Shown here: piece by piece, positions 1 to 5,261 of the stretch
Numbering within the stretch: position 1 is the first letter of the stretch
Layout: every line of letters starts with the position of its first letter
Source of the DNA: Spirochaetia bacterium
Lineage (GTDB): Bacteria > Spirochaetota > Leptospiria > Leptospirales > Leptonemataceae
Length of the DNA: 7,551 bases
Direction: 5' to 3'
Assembly (NCBI GenBank): GCA_029880625.1
Contig: JAOUOA010000119.1
Coordinates: forward strand, 1-7,551
Translations under genes and position numbers: made by a program
The notes under the pieces: model-generated
Told to the model about the DNA's origin: nothing
The model's database searches: none
The model's input: only the letters and a program-made list of their open reading frames with translations

Positions 1-848
1 ATATCTGTAATTCGTTAACTGATAAGAAAAGCGAATCTGTTCTTCAGGAAAATGTTTCTGAGCTCTTTGTCAGCAGGCGGTTTAAATCCTCAGGCGGAAT
101 AGGAAATCTTTCGCAGCTACTTCGTGAAAAATACAGCGGTAAAAAAATTTCTGAAGAAAATCTTGTCGAATGTTTTAATAAAGACGATATAAGAATATAT
201 ACAGGTGCTTTTCAAACTCAATTTGATCGGGCTGTGATTGAAGGTTTTTCCGGAATCATCAATGCGAAATCTCCCGAGGAAGCCCTGTATTATACCGGAA
301 GCTTCAGGGTTCTGGCAGCTCATCGTAGAGGGATTCGCGGTCTTGAGTCAGTTAACGATTACATTATTTCACTTTTACGCAGAAAAAATCTCATTGGTCA
401 TTCAGGCCGGTTTTACAGCCGGATTCCAATTATGGTGCAGAAAAACGATTATTCTCTTAATTTATTTAACGGGGATACCGGGATTCTATGGAACAACGGA
501 AATGAAATTCGTGCATATTTTTATGATTCTGAAGATCAAAAAAATATCCGTTCTTTCCCTCCGGATATGATCTCCTTTTTTGAGCCTTCTTTTGCTATGA
601 CAGTCCATAAAAGCCAGGGAAGCGAATTTAATTCAGTATTATTTATGCTGCCGGAAAATACTTCTCCGATTCTGTCAATTGAGCTTTTTTATACAGCTCT
701 TACAAGGGCGAAAGAAAAGTTTGTTGTTTTCGGAGAGGAGAAACTTCTTTTTGAATCTTTAAATAAAAAAATCATCAGGAAAAGCGGACTCAGGGATGCG
801 CTTCTGAAGAAAGAAAACGGCTCTGTTCAGTATGATCTTTTTCAGTAA
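1..848 (+). CDS. recD: Exodeoxyribonuclease V alpha subunit RecD, C-terminal part (5' end outside window)
   Basis: The reading frame is open from the left edge (first full codon at base 3) to the TAA at 846-848, giving 281 visible residues, so the gene starts upstream. A GTG at 234 is internal, because helicase-like sequence continues before it. Residue numbers below count from the first full codon. Visible family features are a SRRF...GGIGNLS stretch (24-37), LAAHRRGIRGLESVND (104-119, the RecD 'RRG..G...LN' region), NDYSLNLFNGDTGI (148-161), FAMTVHKSQGSEF (197-209, superfamily 1 helicase motif V region) and LFYTALTRAKEKFVVFG (228-244, motif VI with the arginine finger). RecD is known as the 5'-3' helicase subunit of RecBCD, which processes double-strand breaks and degrades linear DNA. 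The N-terminal domain and Walker A site are outside the window. recB and recC are not visible here but would be expected upstream (inference). The protein ends in a polar tail, SVQYDLFQ, discussed in the findings. Confidence 0.93.
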   Translation, partial: ICNSLTDKKSESVLQENVSELFVSRRFKSSGGIGNLSQLLREKYSGKKISEENLVECFNKDDIRIYTGAFQTQFDRAVIEGFSGIINAKSPEEALYYTGSFRVLAAHRRGIRGLESVNDYIISLLRRKNLIGHSGRFYSRIPIMVQKNDYSLNLFNGDTGILWNNGNEIRAYFYDSEDQKNIRSFPPDMISFFEPSFAMTVHKSQGSEFNSVLFMLPENTSPILSIELFYTALTRAKEKFVVFGEEKLLFESLNKKIIRKSGLRDALLKKENGSVQYDLFQ

Positions 849-1096
849 ATCTGCTTAACTCATTGTCAAAAGATTCGATACAGATAATAAAGGTTTGATA
901 AAACATAAAATTTCGGTTTTTTTTAATGAGATATTCATTATTTTGAGAAGATTTGTAAAGAGTGTTTTTTGCGACCAGGATGCATTTAAAATATTTTTAT
1001 GATGAATATCAATATGAAATGTTAAATATATATTGCAACTATTTTTAAGAATCGTAAGCTGGTTATGGATCTGTTTATTATAACTGACAAGTTCTG
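849..1096. other. AT-rich intergenic spacer, no gene recognised
   Basis: Between recD and sanA there is very AT-rich sequence with several T- and A-runs (for example near 917-924). I found no convincing hairpin followed by a T-run for terminating recD, and no clear promoter hexamer pair with proper spacing. A stop-free stretch exists on the - strand but has a poor protein composition (see the rejected list). It probably carries the promoter or leader for sanA, but no specific site can be supported. Confidence 0.5.
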
Positions 1097-1115
1097 ACAA
1101 TCCGATCAGGATTGT
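1097..1115 (+). promoter_or_regulatory. Perfect inverted repeat just upstream of sanA
   Basis: ACAATCC (1097-1103) and GGATTGT (1109-1115) are perfect reverse complements separated by five bases (GATCA). The element ends 13 bases before the ATG at 1129 and overlaps a possible GTG start at 1114. It could be an operator or a small RNA hairpin that affects translation start. No T-run follows, so it is not a typical intrinsic terminator. The structure is directly visible; any function is inference. Confidence 0.4.
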
Positions 1116-1128
1116 GTATGTAAAATCC

Positions 1129-1785
1129 ATGAAATTAAAAAAAATTCAAATTCTCAAATGGGTTATTTTTACTGCACTGAGCACTGCTTCAGGCATAGGG
1201 ATTGTATTTTATATTTCAATTTATATATCAGATTATTCAAAGCAATATTTATATTCAGAGATTAAAGATCTTCCAGAAAATCGAGTCGGACTTGTGCCGG
1301 GTACTGCAAAGTATTTAAAAGACGGAAGAAATAACCGTTTCTACAAATACAGAATTGATGCTGTCGTTTATTTATATCAGAACAGAAAAATTCAGTACAT
1401 TCTGGTAAGCGGAGATAATTCCACAAAATATTATAATGAGCCCAGAGAAATTAAAAACGATTTACTGAAAAGAGGAATTCCCGAAAAAAAAATCTATCTT
1501 GACTATGCGGGTTTCAGAACACTGGATACTGTCATTCGTGCCAGGGATGTTTTTCAGCTGAAACAGTATACGTTTATATCTCAGCCATTTCATAACGAAA
1601 GAGCGATCTTTATAGGAAGAAATCACGGTATAAATATCGTAGGATATAATGCAAGAGATGTGAACAGATTTGACGGCTACAAAACACGTATTCGTGAATA
1701 TTTCGCACGTGCAAAAGCATTTCTTGATGTTTTTATTCTGCAAACCTCTCCAAAATTCGGCGGTGATCAGATACAAATCAAATAA
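1129..1785 (+). CDS. sanA: SanA-family (DUF218/YdcF-like) envelope protein
   Basis: The 218-residue protein from ATG 1129 begins with a short basic stretch and one hydrophobic segment (about residues 11-32), which would anchor it in the inner membrane with the rest in the periplasm. The DUF218 body carries the SanA signatures GTAKYLKDGRNNRF (58-71), YRIDA (74-78), YILVSGDN (90-97), YNEP (102-105), LDYAGFRTLD (124-133) and a QPFHNERAIFI segment (152-162). These agree closely with Escherichia coli SanA as I recall it, and the length is similar (E. coli about 239). SanA loss in enteric bacteria raises vancomycin sensitivity at high temperature and weakens the envelope barrier; the biochemical activity is not settled. 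A GTG at 1114 would add five residues (MYVKS). Neither start has a well-placed Shine-Dalgarno sequence. I prefer the ATG because the lysine-rich N-terminus then directly precedes the membrane segment. Confidence 0.9.
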   Translation: MKLKKIQILKWVIFTALSTASGIGIVFYISIYISDYSKQYLYSEIKDLPENRVGLVPGTAKYLKDGRNNRFYKYRIDAVVYLYQNRKIQYILVSGDNSTKYYNEPREIKNDLLKRGIPEKKIYLDYAGFRTLDTVIRARDVFQLKQYTFISQPFHNERAIFIGRNHGINIVGYNARDVNRFDGYKTRIREYFARAKAFLDVFILQTSPKFGGDQIQIK

Positions 1786-1844
1786 CGGAATCAGAAAAAT
1801 TTAATTTTGTGCAAATCGCTATGCAGGCTTTTGAAAGGGAAAGC

Positions 1845-1892
1845 ATGAACCAAGATATTTATGAACAGTTTCTTCGGGGAATTTTCGAATAG
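1845..1892 (+). CDS. Possible 15-codon small ORF (MNQDIYEQFLRGIFE), weak
   Basis: A purine-rich AAAGGGA sits about four bases before the ATG at 1845, a better ribosome-binding site than those of several neighbouring genes. The frame encodes 15 residues and ends at TAG 1890-1892. In-frame upstream starts at ATG 1821 and GTG 1809 would lengthen it to 23 or 27 residues. No family is recognisable, and a run this short arises easily by chance. It could be a leader peptide in the spacer before the response regulator, but nothing else supports that. Confidence 0.15.
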   Translation: MNQDIYEQFLRGIFE

Positions 1893-1987
1893 GTTTAGCT
1901 TGTTCTGAATTCTTAAACATATAAGACGAATTATATCTTAAAAATCCAAATTTACTTGCTTGAAACATTGTAGGAAATTTTTACCCT

Positions 1988-1993
1988 TATAAT
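1988..1993 (+). promoter_or_regulatory. Candidate -10 box (TATAAT) before the response regulator
   Basis: A perfect sigma-70 TATAAT lies about 59 bases upstream of the proposed start at 2052. The best -35-like hexamer, TTGAAA at 1960-1965, is 22 bases away, which is too far. At normal spacing only weak matches exist (such as ACATTG at 1965-1970). The box overlaps the ATG at 1992, which argues against that ATG as the start. In AT-rich DNA a lone TATAAT can occur by chance. Confidence 0.35.
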
Positions 1994-2034
1994 GCATCTG
2001 ATAACGATTCTTTCTGTCGTAATTTATCGGTTAA

Positions 2035-2050
2035 ACCAGTCTATACTGGT
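2035..2050 (+). promoter_or_regulatory. Small perfect hairpin directly before the response regulator start
   Basis: ACCAGT (2035-2040), loop CTAT, ACTGGT (2045-2050) form a perfect six-base stem ending one base before the ATG at 2052. The second arm covers the only faintly ribosome-binding-like bases (CTGGTG). If the RNA folds, initiation could be occluded; as DNA it is a candidate operator. There is no T-run. Structure seen; function inferred. Confidence 0.35.
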
Positions 2051-2051
2051 G

Positions 2052-2642
2052 ATGGCAAAGATGAAATCAATACGAATTCTTATTCTGGATGATGATGAAA
2101 TTATCCGAACAGGCCTTTCTATATCTTTGGAAAAATTATCTTATACAGTGTTTGCAGAAAGCAATTCAATGAAGGGTCTTGATATTATTTTGAATGATAA
2201 AGTTGACGCTGCTTTAATTGATTTTTTTATGCCGGAAGCAGACGGCCTTGCAATTTTGGATTCAATTAAAAAAAGTAAGCCGTATTTCCCTGCAATCATG
2301 CTTACCGGATTTGGATCTACAACTCTTGCAGTAGAATGGATGAAAAAGGGAGGAGCCGATTTTATAGAAAAACCTGTCGACAGCCATGAAATCCTTGATT
2401 TAAAAATTCGCCTTGCTCTTTCTCTGTCTCATGAAAGATATCTGCGATATAAGCTGAATAGCTATGAAAAGTCTGGTGATTTTGTATCTTCTTCCCTTAA
2501 GATTCTGAATGAAAATTATATGAATTTCATCAATACAATGGAAAGTTTTAGAAATACTGAAAAATGGGATAAAATTTCCAATCTGGAAAATGATATCAAT
2601 CAAATTGGAAAAGTAATTCATAAAATGACCGGTTTAATATGA
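2052..2642 (+). CDS. Single-receiver response regulator with unrecognised C-terminal extension
   Basis: Starting at ATG 2052 the protein has 196 residues. The first ~120 form a two-component receiver domain: acidic cluster D13-D15, phospho-acceptor D57 in LIDFFMP, conserved T85 in MLTG, switch aromatic F104 and K107-P108 in FIEKP. All catalytic positions are present, so phosphorylation by a histidine kinase is expected. The remaining ~75 residues (about 122-196) look helical and polar, with no DNA-binding, GGDEF, HD-GYP or PP2C signature that I recognise, so the output is unknown. The chain ends IHKMTGLI, which only faintly resembles a histidine phosphotransfer motif. An ATG at 1992 would add 20 residues not typical of receivers and lies inside a TATAAT box; ATG 2061 is an alternative. 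No histidine kinase is encoded in the window, so it is an orphan here. A chemotaxis or signalling adaptor role is possible, but nothing shows it. Confidence 0.88.
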   Translation: MAKMKSIRILILDDDEIIRTGLSISLEKLSYTVFAESNSMKGLDIILNDKVDAALIDFFMPEADGLAILDSIKKSKPYFPAIMLTGFGSTTLAVEWMKKGGADFIEKPVDSHEILDLKIRLALSLSHERYLRYKLNSYEKSGDFVSSSLKILNENYMNFINTMESFRNTEKWDKISNLENDINQIGKVIHKMTGLI

Positions 2643-2662
2643 ATTTTAAGTTGAAAAATTAC

Positions 2663-2677
2663 GTTACTTTAAGTAAC
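2663..2677. promoter_or_regulatory. 15-base perfect palindrome between response regulator and engB
   Basis: GTTACTT-T-AAGTAAC is an uninterrupted dyad with one central base. As RNA it can form a six-base stem with a three-base loop; as DNA it resembles an operator for a dimeric regulator. Its last base is the first base of the following hairpin at 2677, so the two RNA structures abut. It lies nine bases before the engB ATG. Confidence 0.4.
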
Positions 2678-2706
2678 TTCCCCTGATGGGGGAAGATTAT
2701 TTTTTT
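2677..2706 (+). terminator. Terminator-like hairpin overlapping the engB start codon
   Basis: CTTCCCC (2677-2683) pairs perfectly with GGGGAAG (2689-2695) around the loop TGATG (2684-2688), and the stem is followed by ATTATTTTTTT up to 2706. This is the architecture of an intrinsic terminator, placed 34 bases after the response regulator stop codon. The engB ATG (2686-2688) lies in the loop, and the T-rich run forms codons 4-7 (Asp-Tyr-Phe-Phe). It may terminate part of the upstream transcription and also shape engB initiation. The tract contains an A at 2699, so strength is uncertain. Confidence 0.5.
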
Positions 2707-3294
2707 AAAGGAGCTTCATATAAATCTTCCTATCCCTCTGTTCAATCTGCTCCGGATGACAGTATCCCGATTGTAGTATTTACTGGACGTTCTAATTCAG
2801 GAAAATCGTCTCTGATTTCAGCTTTATGCAGGCATAAAAATCTTGCACATTCTTCAGGAACTCCCGGTAAAACGAGGCTGTTAAATTACTTTTCTGTTCC
2901 ATTTAAAAAATTCGGACTGGAAGAAATTTATTTTGTTGATATGCCGGGATACGGTTATGCAAAACTTTCTTCATCAGAAAAAAAAGAACTGCGAATGATG
3001 GTAGATAATTTCCTTATTCAGAAGAAAGATATCCGGTTGATGCTTGTTGTGCTGGATGCAAGAAGAAATCTCGGGGAAGAAGAAAAAAATATAATTTTAT
3101 ACTGCAAAGAACATCATGTGCCGTTTCTGCTTGTACGAACAAAATGGGATACACTGAATCAGAAAGAAAAAGCCGGAGTAATAAAAAACTGGAAAGCAGA
3201 AAGAATTTACGATGACTGTGCAGCTGTTTCTTCATTAAAGACAACAGGTCTCAATCAGGTTGCTGAAAAAATTATTTTTTCAGTTACAAATTAA
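2686..3294 (+). CDS. engB: Ribosome-assembly GTPase EngB (YihA/YsxC)
   Basis: This 202-residue TRAFAC-class GTPase has the usual EngB length and all G motifs: G1 GRSNSGKSS (34-42), G2 TPGKT (59-63), G3 DMPGYG (85-90, with the EngB-specific PGYGYA), G4 TKWD (152-155) and G5 VSSLK (181-185). EngB homologues bind GTP and act in late assembly of the large ribosomal subunit; the gene is essential in many bacteria. The start must be ATG 2686: an in-frame TAA lies at 2674-2676, and no other ATG, GTG or TTG occurs before the G1 motif. The N-terminal segment FKGASYKSSYPSVQSAPD also matches the position of the usual EngB lead-in. There is no Shine-Dalgarno sequence; the ATG instead sits in a hairpin loop (see the terminator-like entry). 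The gap to the upstream regulator is 43 bases. Confidence 0.96.
   Translation: MGEDYFFKGASYKSSYPSVQSAPDDSIPIVVFTGRSNSGKSSLISALCRHKNLAHSSGTPGKTRLLNYFSVPFKKFGLEEIYFVDMPGYGYAKLSSSEKKELRMMVDNFLIQKKDIRLMLVVLDARRNLGEEEKNIILYCKEHHVPFLLVRTKWDTLNQKEKAGVIKNWKAERIYDDCAAVSSLKTTGLNQVAEKIIFSVTN
3263..3283 (+). repeat. Perfect 9-base inverted repeat in the last codons of engB
   Basis: CTGAAAAAA (3263-3271) and TTTTTTCAG (3275-3283) are exact reverse complements around TTA, inside engB codons for residues about 193-200. The stem is mostly A-T and the following sequence has no uninterrupted T-run, so it is not a standard terminator. It might form a 3' hairpin that slows exonucleases or weakly terminates; chance in AT-rich DNA is equally possible. 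Confidence 0.3.
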
Positions 3295-3360
3295 AAATTT
3301 TCTTTTCAAATTCAAAAATTTTATTATACACTTCGTATGAATCTGTGAAAACTGACCTGA

Positions 3361-3891
3361 ATGAAAGCCGTATTTCTTGACCGCGATGAAACATTAAATC
3401 ATGATCCTGGATATATAAATGATCCTGAAATCATCAAACTGAAAGACAGCGCTGCAGAAGGCCTGAAACTTTTATCCGATGCAGGCTATATATTTTTTAT
3501 CTTAACCAATCAGTCCGGCGTGGGCCGGGGTAAAATCCTCCCTGAACAGCTTGATGCGGTTCACAAACGTCTGCTGGAGGAACTTGAGAAGCATAGTATC
3601 CATATTGAAAAAATATATTATTGTCCCCATGTTGATGAAGATCATTGCACCTGTAGAAAGCCCAAATCAGGCCTTCTGGATCAGGCTCTCAGTGAATACG
3701 AGATTGATATTGAAAAAAGTTTTCTAATTGGAGATCGAATTCGAGACATAATCCCGGGAGAAAAAGTCCGAATGAAGGGAATTCTTGTGTTCAATAAAAT
3801 TGCACCTTCAGATAAAATTCCTTCTAATTTAATTTTTATGGCAGAGAATTTAATTGATGCTGCCGGATTTATTCTAAAATCAGATTCTTAA
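3361..3891 (+). CDS. gmhB: D-glycero-D-manno-heptose-1,7-bisphosphate 7-phosphatase (HAD-IIIA)
   Basis: The 176-residue protein is a cap-less HAD phosphatase of the GmhB/HisB-N group. HAD motif I is FLDRDETLN with nucleophile D7 and acid/base D9. Motif II is TNQS (49-52), followed by GVGRG. A zinc-binding loop has C88, H90, C96 and C98 (CPH...CTC). RKPKSG (99-104) supplies the motif III lysine, and motif IV is IGDRIRD (123-129). GmhB removes the C7 phosphate from heptose bisphosphate in the cytoplasm, a step towards ADP-heptose for the LPS inner core or glycoproteins. HisB N-terminal histidinol-phosphatase is a close relative, but no histidine genes are nearby and GDRxRD fits GmhB better. The alpha or beta anomer preference cannot be read. 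ATG 3361 is directly preceded by an in-frame TGA and has no clear Shine-Dalgarno sequence. A weak promoter-like TTTTCA/TATACA pair (3303-3308, 3325-3330) lies in the 66-base gap after engB. No other heptose-pathway gene is in the window. Confidence 0.9.
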   Translation: MKAVFLDRDETLNHDPGYINDPEIIKLKDSAAEGLKLLSDAGYIFFILTNQSGVGRGKILPEQLDAVHKRLLEELEKHSIHIEKIYYCPHVDEDHCTCRKPKSGLLDQALSEYEIDIEKSFLIGDRIRDIIPGEKVRMKGILVFNKIAPSDKIPSNLIFMAENLIDAAGFILKSDS

Positions 3892-3931
3892 AAATAGCTA
3901 TGCAAACAGCCGCACTTTTTGAAAATTGCTC

Positions 3932-3943
3932 AAATTGCAATTT
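3932..3943. promoter_or_regulatory. 12-base perfect palindrome upstream of fba
   Basis: AAATTGCAATTT is a perfect dyad ending three bases before the AGGAGA ribosome-binding site of fba. It could be an operator for aldolase control, but no regulator is identifiable and AT-rich palindromes of this length occur by chance. A TTGAAA at 3919-3924 lies just before it, but no well-placed -10 box follows. Confidence 0.3.
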
Positions 3944-3960
3944 AACAGGAGAATAAACAT

Positions 3961-5025
3961 ATGGCTTTAATTTCTATGCGCCAGCTGCTCGACTATGCAG
4001 CAGAAAACAATTTTGGCCTGCCGGCATTTAATGTAAATAATATGGAACAGGTTCATGCAATCATGCAGGCCGCAGACGAAACAGACAGTCCCGTAATTAT
4101 GCAGGGATCTGCAGGAGCGCGTTCCTATGCAGGCGAACCATTCCTTCGTCATTTAATTATCGCAGCTACGGAAATGTATCCTCATATCCCTATAGTGATG
4201 CACCAGGATCATGGATCTGAACCTGCAGTTTGTCTCAGGTCCATTCAGTCAGGATTCAGTTCTGTCATGATGGACGGATCGCTCATGGCTGACATGAAAA
4301 CCCCTTCTTCATTTGAATATAATGTGAATACAACAAAGACTGTTGTTGATATGGCTCATTCCGGGGGAGTTTCTGTTGAAGGCGAACTTGGATGCCTGGG
4401 ATCTCTTGAGACCGGAGAAATGGGCGAAGAAGACGGACATGGAGCTGAAGGAAAACTTGACCATTCCATGCTTCTTACTGATCCTGAAGAAGCGGCTCAG
4501 TTTGTTAAACAGACCAATGTAGACGCACTTGCGATTGCAATTGGAACCAGCCATGGTGCTTATAAATTTACAAGACCGCCTACAGGCGATATTCTTGCAA
4601 TCCAGAGAGTGAAAGAAATTCACGAAAGAATTCCATCTACCCATCTTGTTATGCACGGATCTTCATCGGTTCCTCAGGAATGGCTGGAAATCATCAATAA
4701 TTTCGGCGGCGATATGGGTCAGACTTACGGCGTGCCTGTAAAAGAAATTGTTGAAGGCATCAAGCACGGAGTTCGTAAAGTAAATATTGATACGGATCTT
4801 CGTATGGCTTCTACAGGAGCGGTTAGACGGCACCTGTCTGAAAACAAATCCAATTTCGATCCCAGAAAATTCCTCAAAGAATCAACAAAGGGAATGAAAG
4901 AAATCTGTAAAGCAAGATATGAAGCTTTTGGATGTGCGGGACATGCTTCAAAAATCAAGATCATCTCTCTTGATGATATGTCCGTCCGCTATACAAAAGG
5001 CGAACTTGATCAGAAAGTTAAATAA
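3961..5025 (+). CDS. fba: Fructose-1,6-bisphosphate aldolase, class II (type B, CbbA-like)
   Basis: The 354-residue cytoplasmic enzyme reversibly cleaves fructose-1,6-bisphosphate to dihydroxyacetone phosphate and glyceraldehyde-3-phosphate, serving glycolysis and gluconeogenesis (and the Calvin cycle in autotrophs). The class II metal-dependent motifs are visible. HQDHG (81-85) holds the catalytic D83 and metal ligand H84. VEGELG (139-144) has a conserved Glu. MGEEDGH (154-160) is the catalytic acid loop. TSHG (196-200) and MHGSSSV (231-237) give ligands H198 and H232, and NIDTDLRMA (275-283) binds phosphate. The long form with the GSLETGEMGEEDGHGAEG insertion and C-terminal GCAGHASKIK is typical of the subgroup called type B or Calvin-cycle subtype. 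No RuBisCO or other cbb gene is near, so carbon fixation cannot be inferred. The start is firm: AGGAGA at 3947-3952, eight bases before the ATG. The gene follows gmhB by 69 bases and is closed by a strong terminator. Confidence 0.96.
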   Translation: MALISMRQLLDYAAENNFGLPAFNVNNMEQVHAIMQAADETDSPVIMQGSAGARSYAGEPFLRHLIIAATEMYPHIPIVMHQDHGSEPAVCLRSIQSGFSSVMMDGSLMADMKTPSSFEYNVNTTKTVVDMAHSGGVSVEGELGCLGSLETGEMGEEDGHGAEGKLDHSMLLTDPEEAAQFVKQTNVDALAIAIGTSHGAYKFTRPPTGDILAIQRVKEIHERIPSTHLVMHGSSSVPQEWLEIINNFGGDMGQTYGVPVKEIVEGIKHGVRKVNIDTDLRMASTGAVRRHLSENKSNFDPRKFLKESTKGMKEICKARYEAFGCAGHASKIKIISLDDMSVRYTKGELDQKVK

Positions 5026-5057
5026 AATATCGTATCACAAAAACAAAATAATTTTTG

Positions 5058-5091
5058 AAAAAAAGGGATTCAAATGAATCCCTTTTTTTTT
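5058..5091 (+). terminator. Intrinsic terminator after fba
   Basis: GGGATTC (5065-5071), loop AAAT, GAATCCC (5076-5082) form a perfect stem followed by nine T (5083-5091). Seven A (5058-5064) precede it, extending the stem to 14 base pairs and letting it work in both directions. It lies 32 bases after the aldolase stop and marks the end of that transcription unit. Confidence 0.95.
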
Positions 5092-5165
5092 GCTTTTTCT
5101 GGAGGCAGAACATCAGATTATTTTAAAGAATTTTCCGAGAATTTGGAATCTACAAGTTATTTTTA

Positions 5166-5198
5166 TTGAAAATTATTTAAATTTATAAACTATATACT
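5166..5198 (+). promoter_or_regulatory. Weak candidate sigma-70 promoter for the MCP gene
   Basis: TTGAAA (5166-5171) is followed by overlapping -10-like hexamers TATATA (5191-5196, spacing 19) and TATACT (5193-5198, spacing 21). The spacings are longer than the ideal 17, and the region is AT-rich, so this is weak. A promoter is expected in this 170-base gap because the fba terminator lies just upstream. I saw no convincing sigma-28 (flagellar) or sigma-54 site. Confidence 0.25.
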
Positions 5199-5261
5199 GA
5201 ATATAAAAAAACTTCAATTCTGCATATATTTCTATCAAATTCTATGTAGCAGGCGGTATCT

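Noticed and set aside
238..570. Second + strand frame over recD (110 codons)
   Set aside because: The overlapping frame encodes conserved RecD helicase motifs throughout, so this frame is a shadow.
855..1130. 91-codon open frame on the - strand filling the recD-sanA gap
   Set aside because: It has only one Gly and one Ala in 91 residues and is dominated by Ile, Leu, Asn, Ser and Lys, as expected from translated AT-rich spacer. There is no Shine-Dalgarno sequence, and its start overlaps the sanA start. The stop-free length is somewhat notable, so a homology search would be a fair test, but I do not support it as a gene.
1992..2051. Upstream 20-residue extension of the response regulator from ATG 1992
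   Set aside because: The ATG overlaps a TATAAT box, no ribosome-binding site precedes it, and the extra residues precede the normal receiver beta-1 strand without family support.
4309..4656. Antisense open frames within fba (4309-4656, 4725-4964) and within the MCP gene (6008-6607)
   Set aside because: They lie opposite strongly supported genes and follow from the codon bias of those genes. None has a recognisable domain.
5092..5261. Sigma-28 or sigma-54 promoter for the chemoreceptor
   Set aside because: No TAAA-N15-CGATAA or GG-N10-GC pattern with correct spacing was found; only a weak sigma-70-like pair is present.
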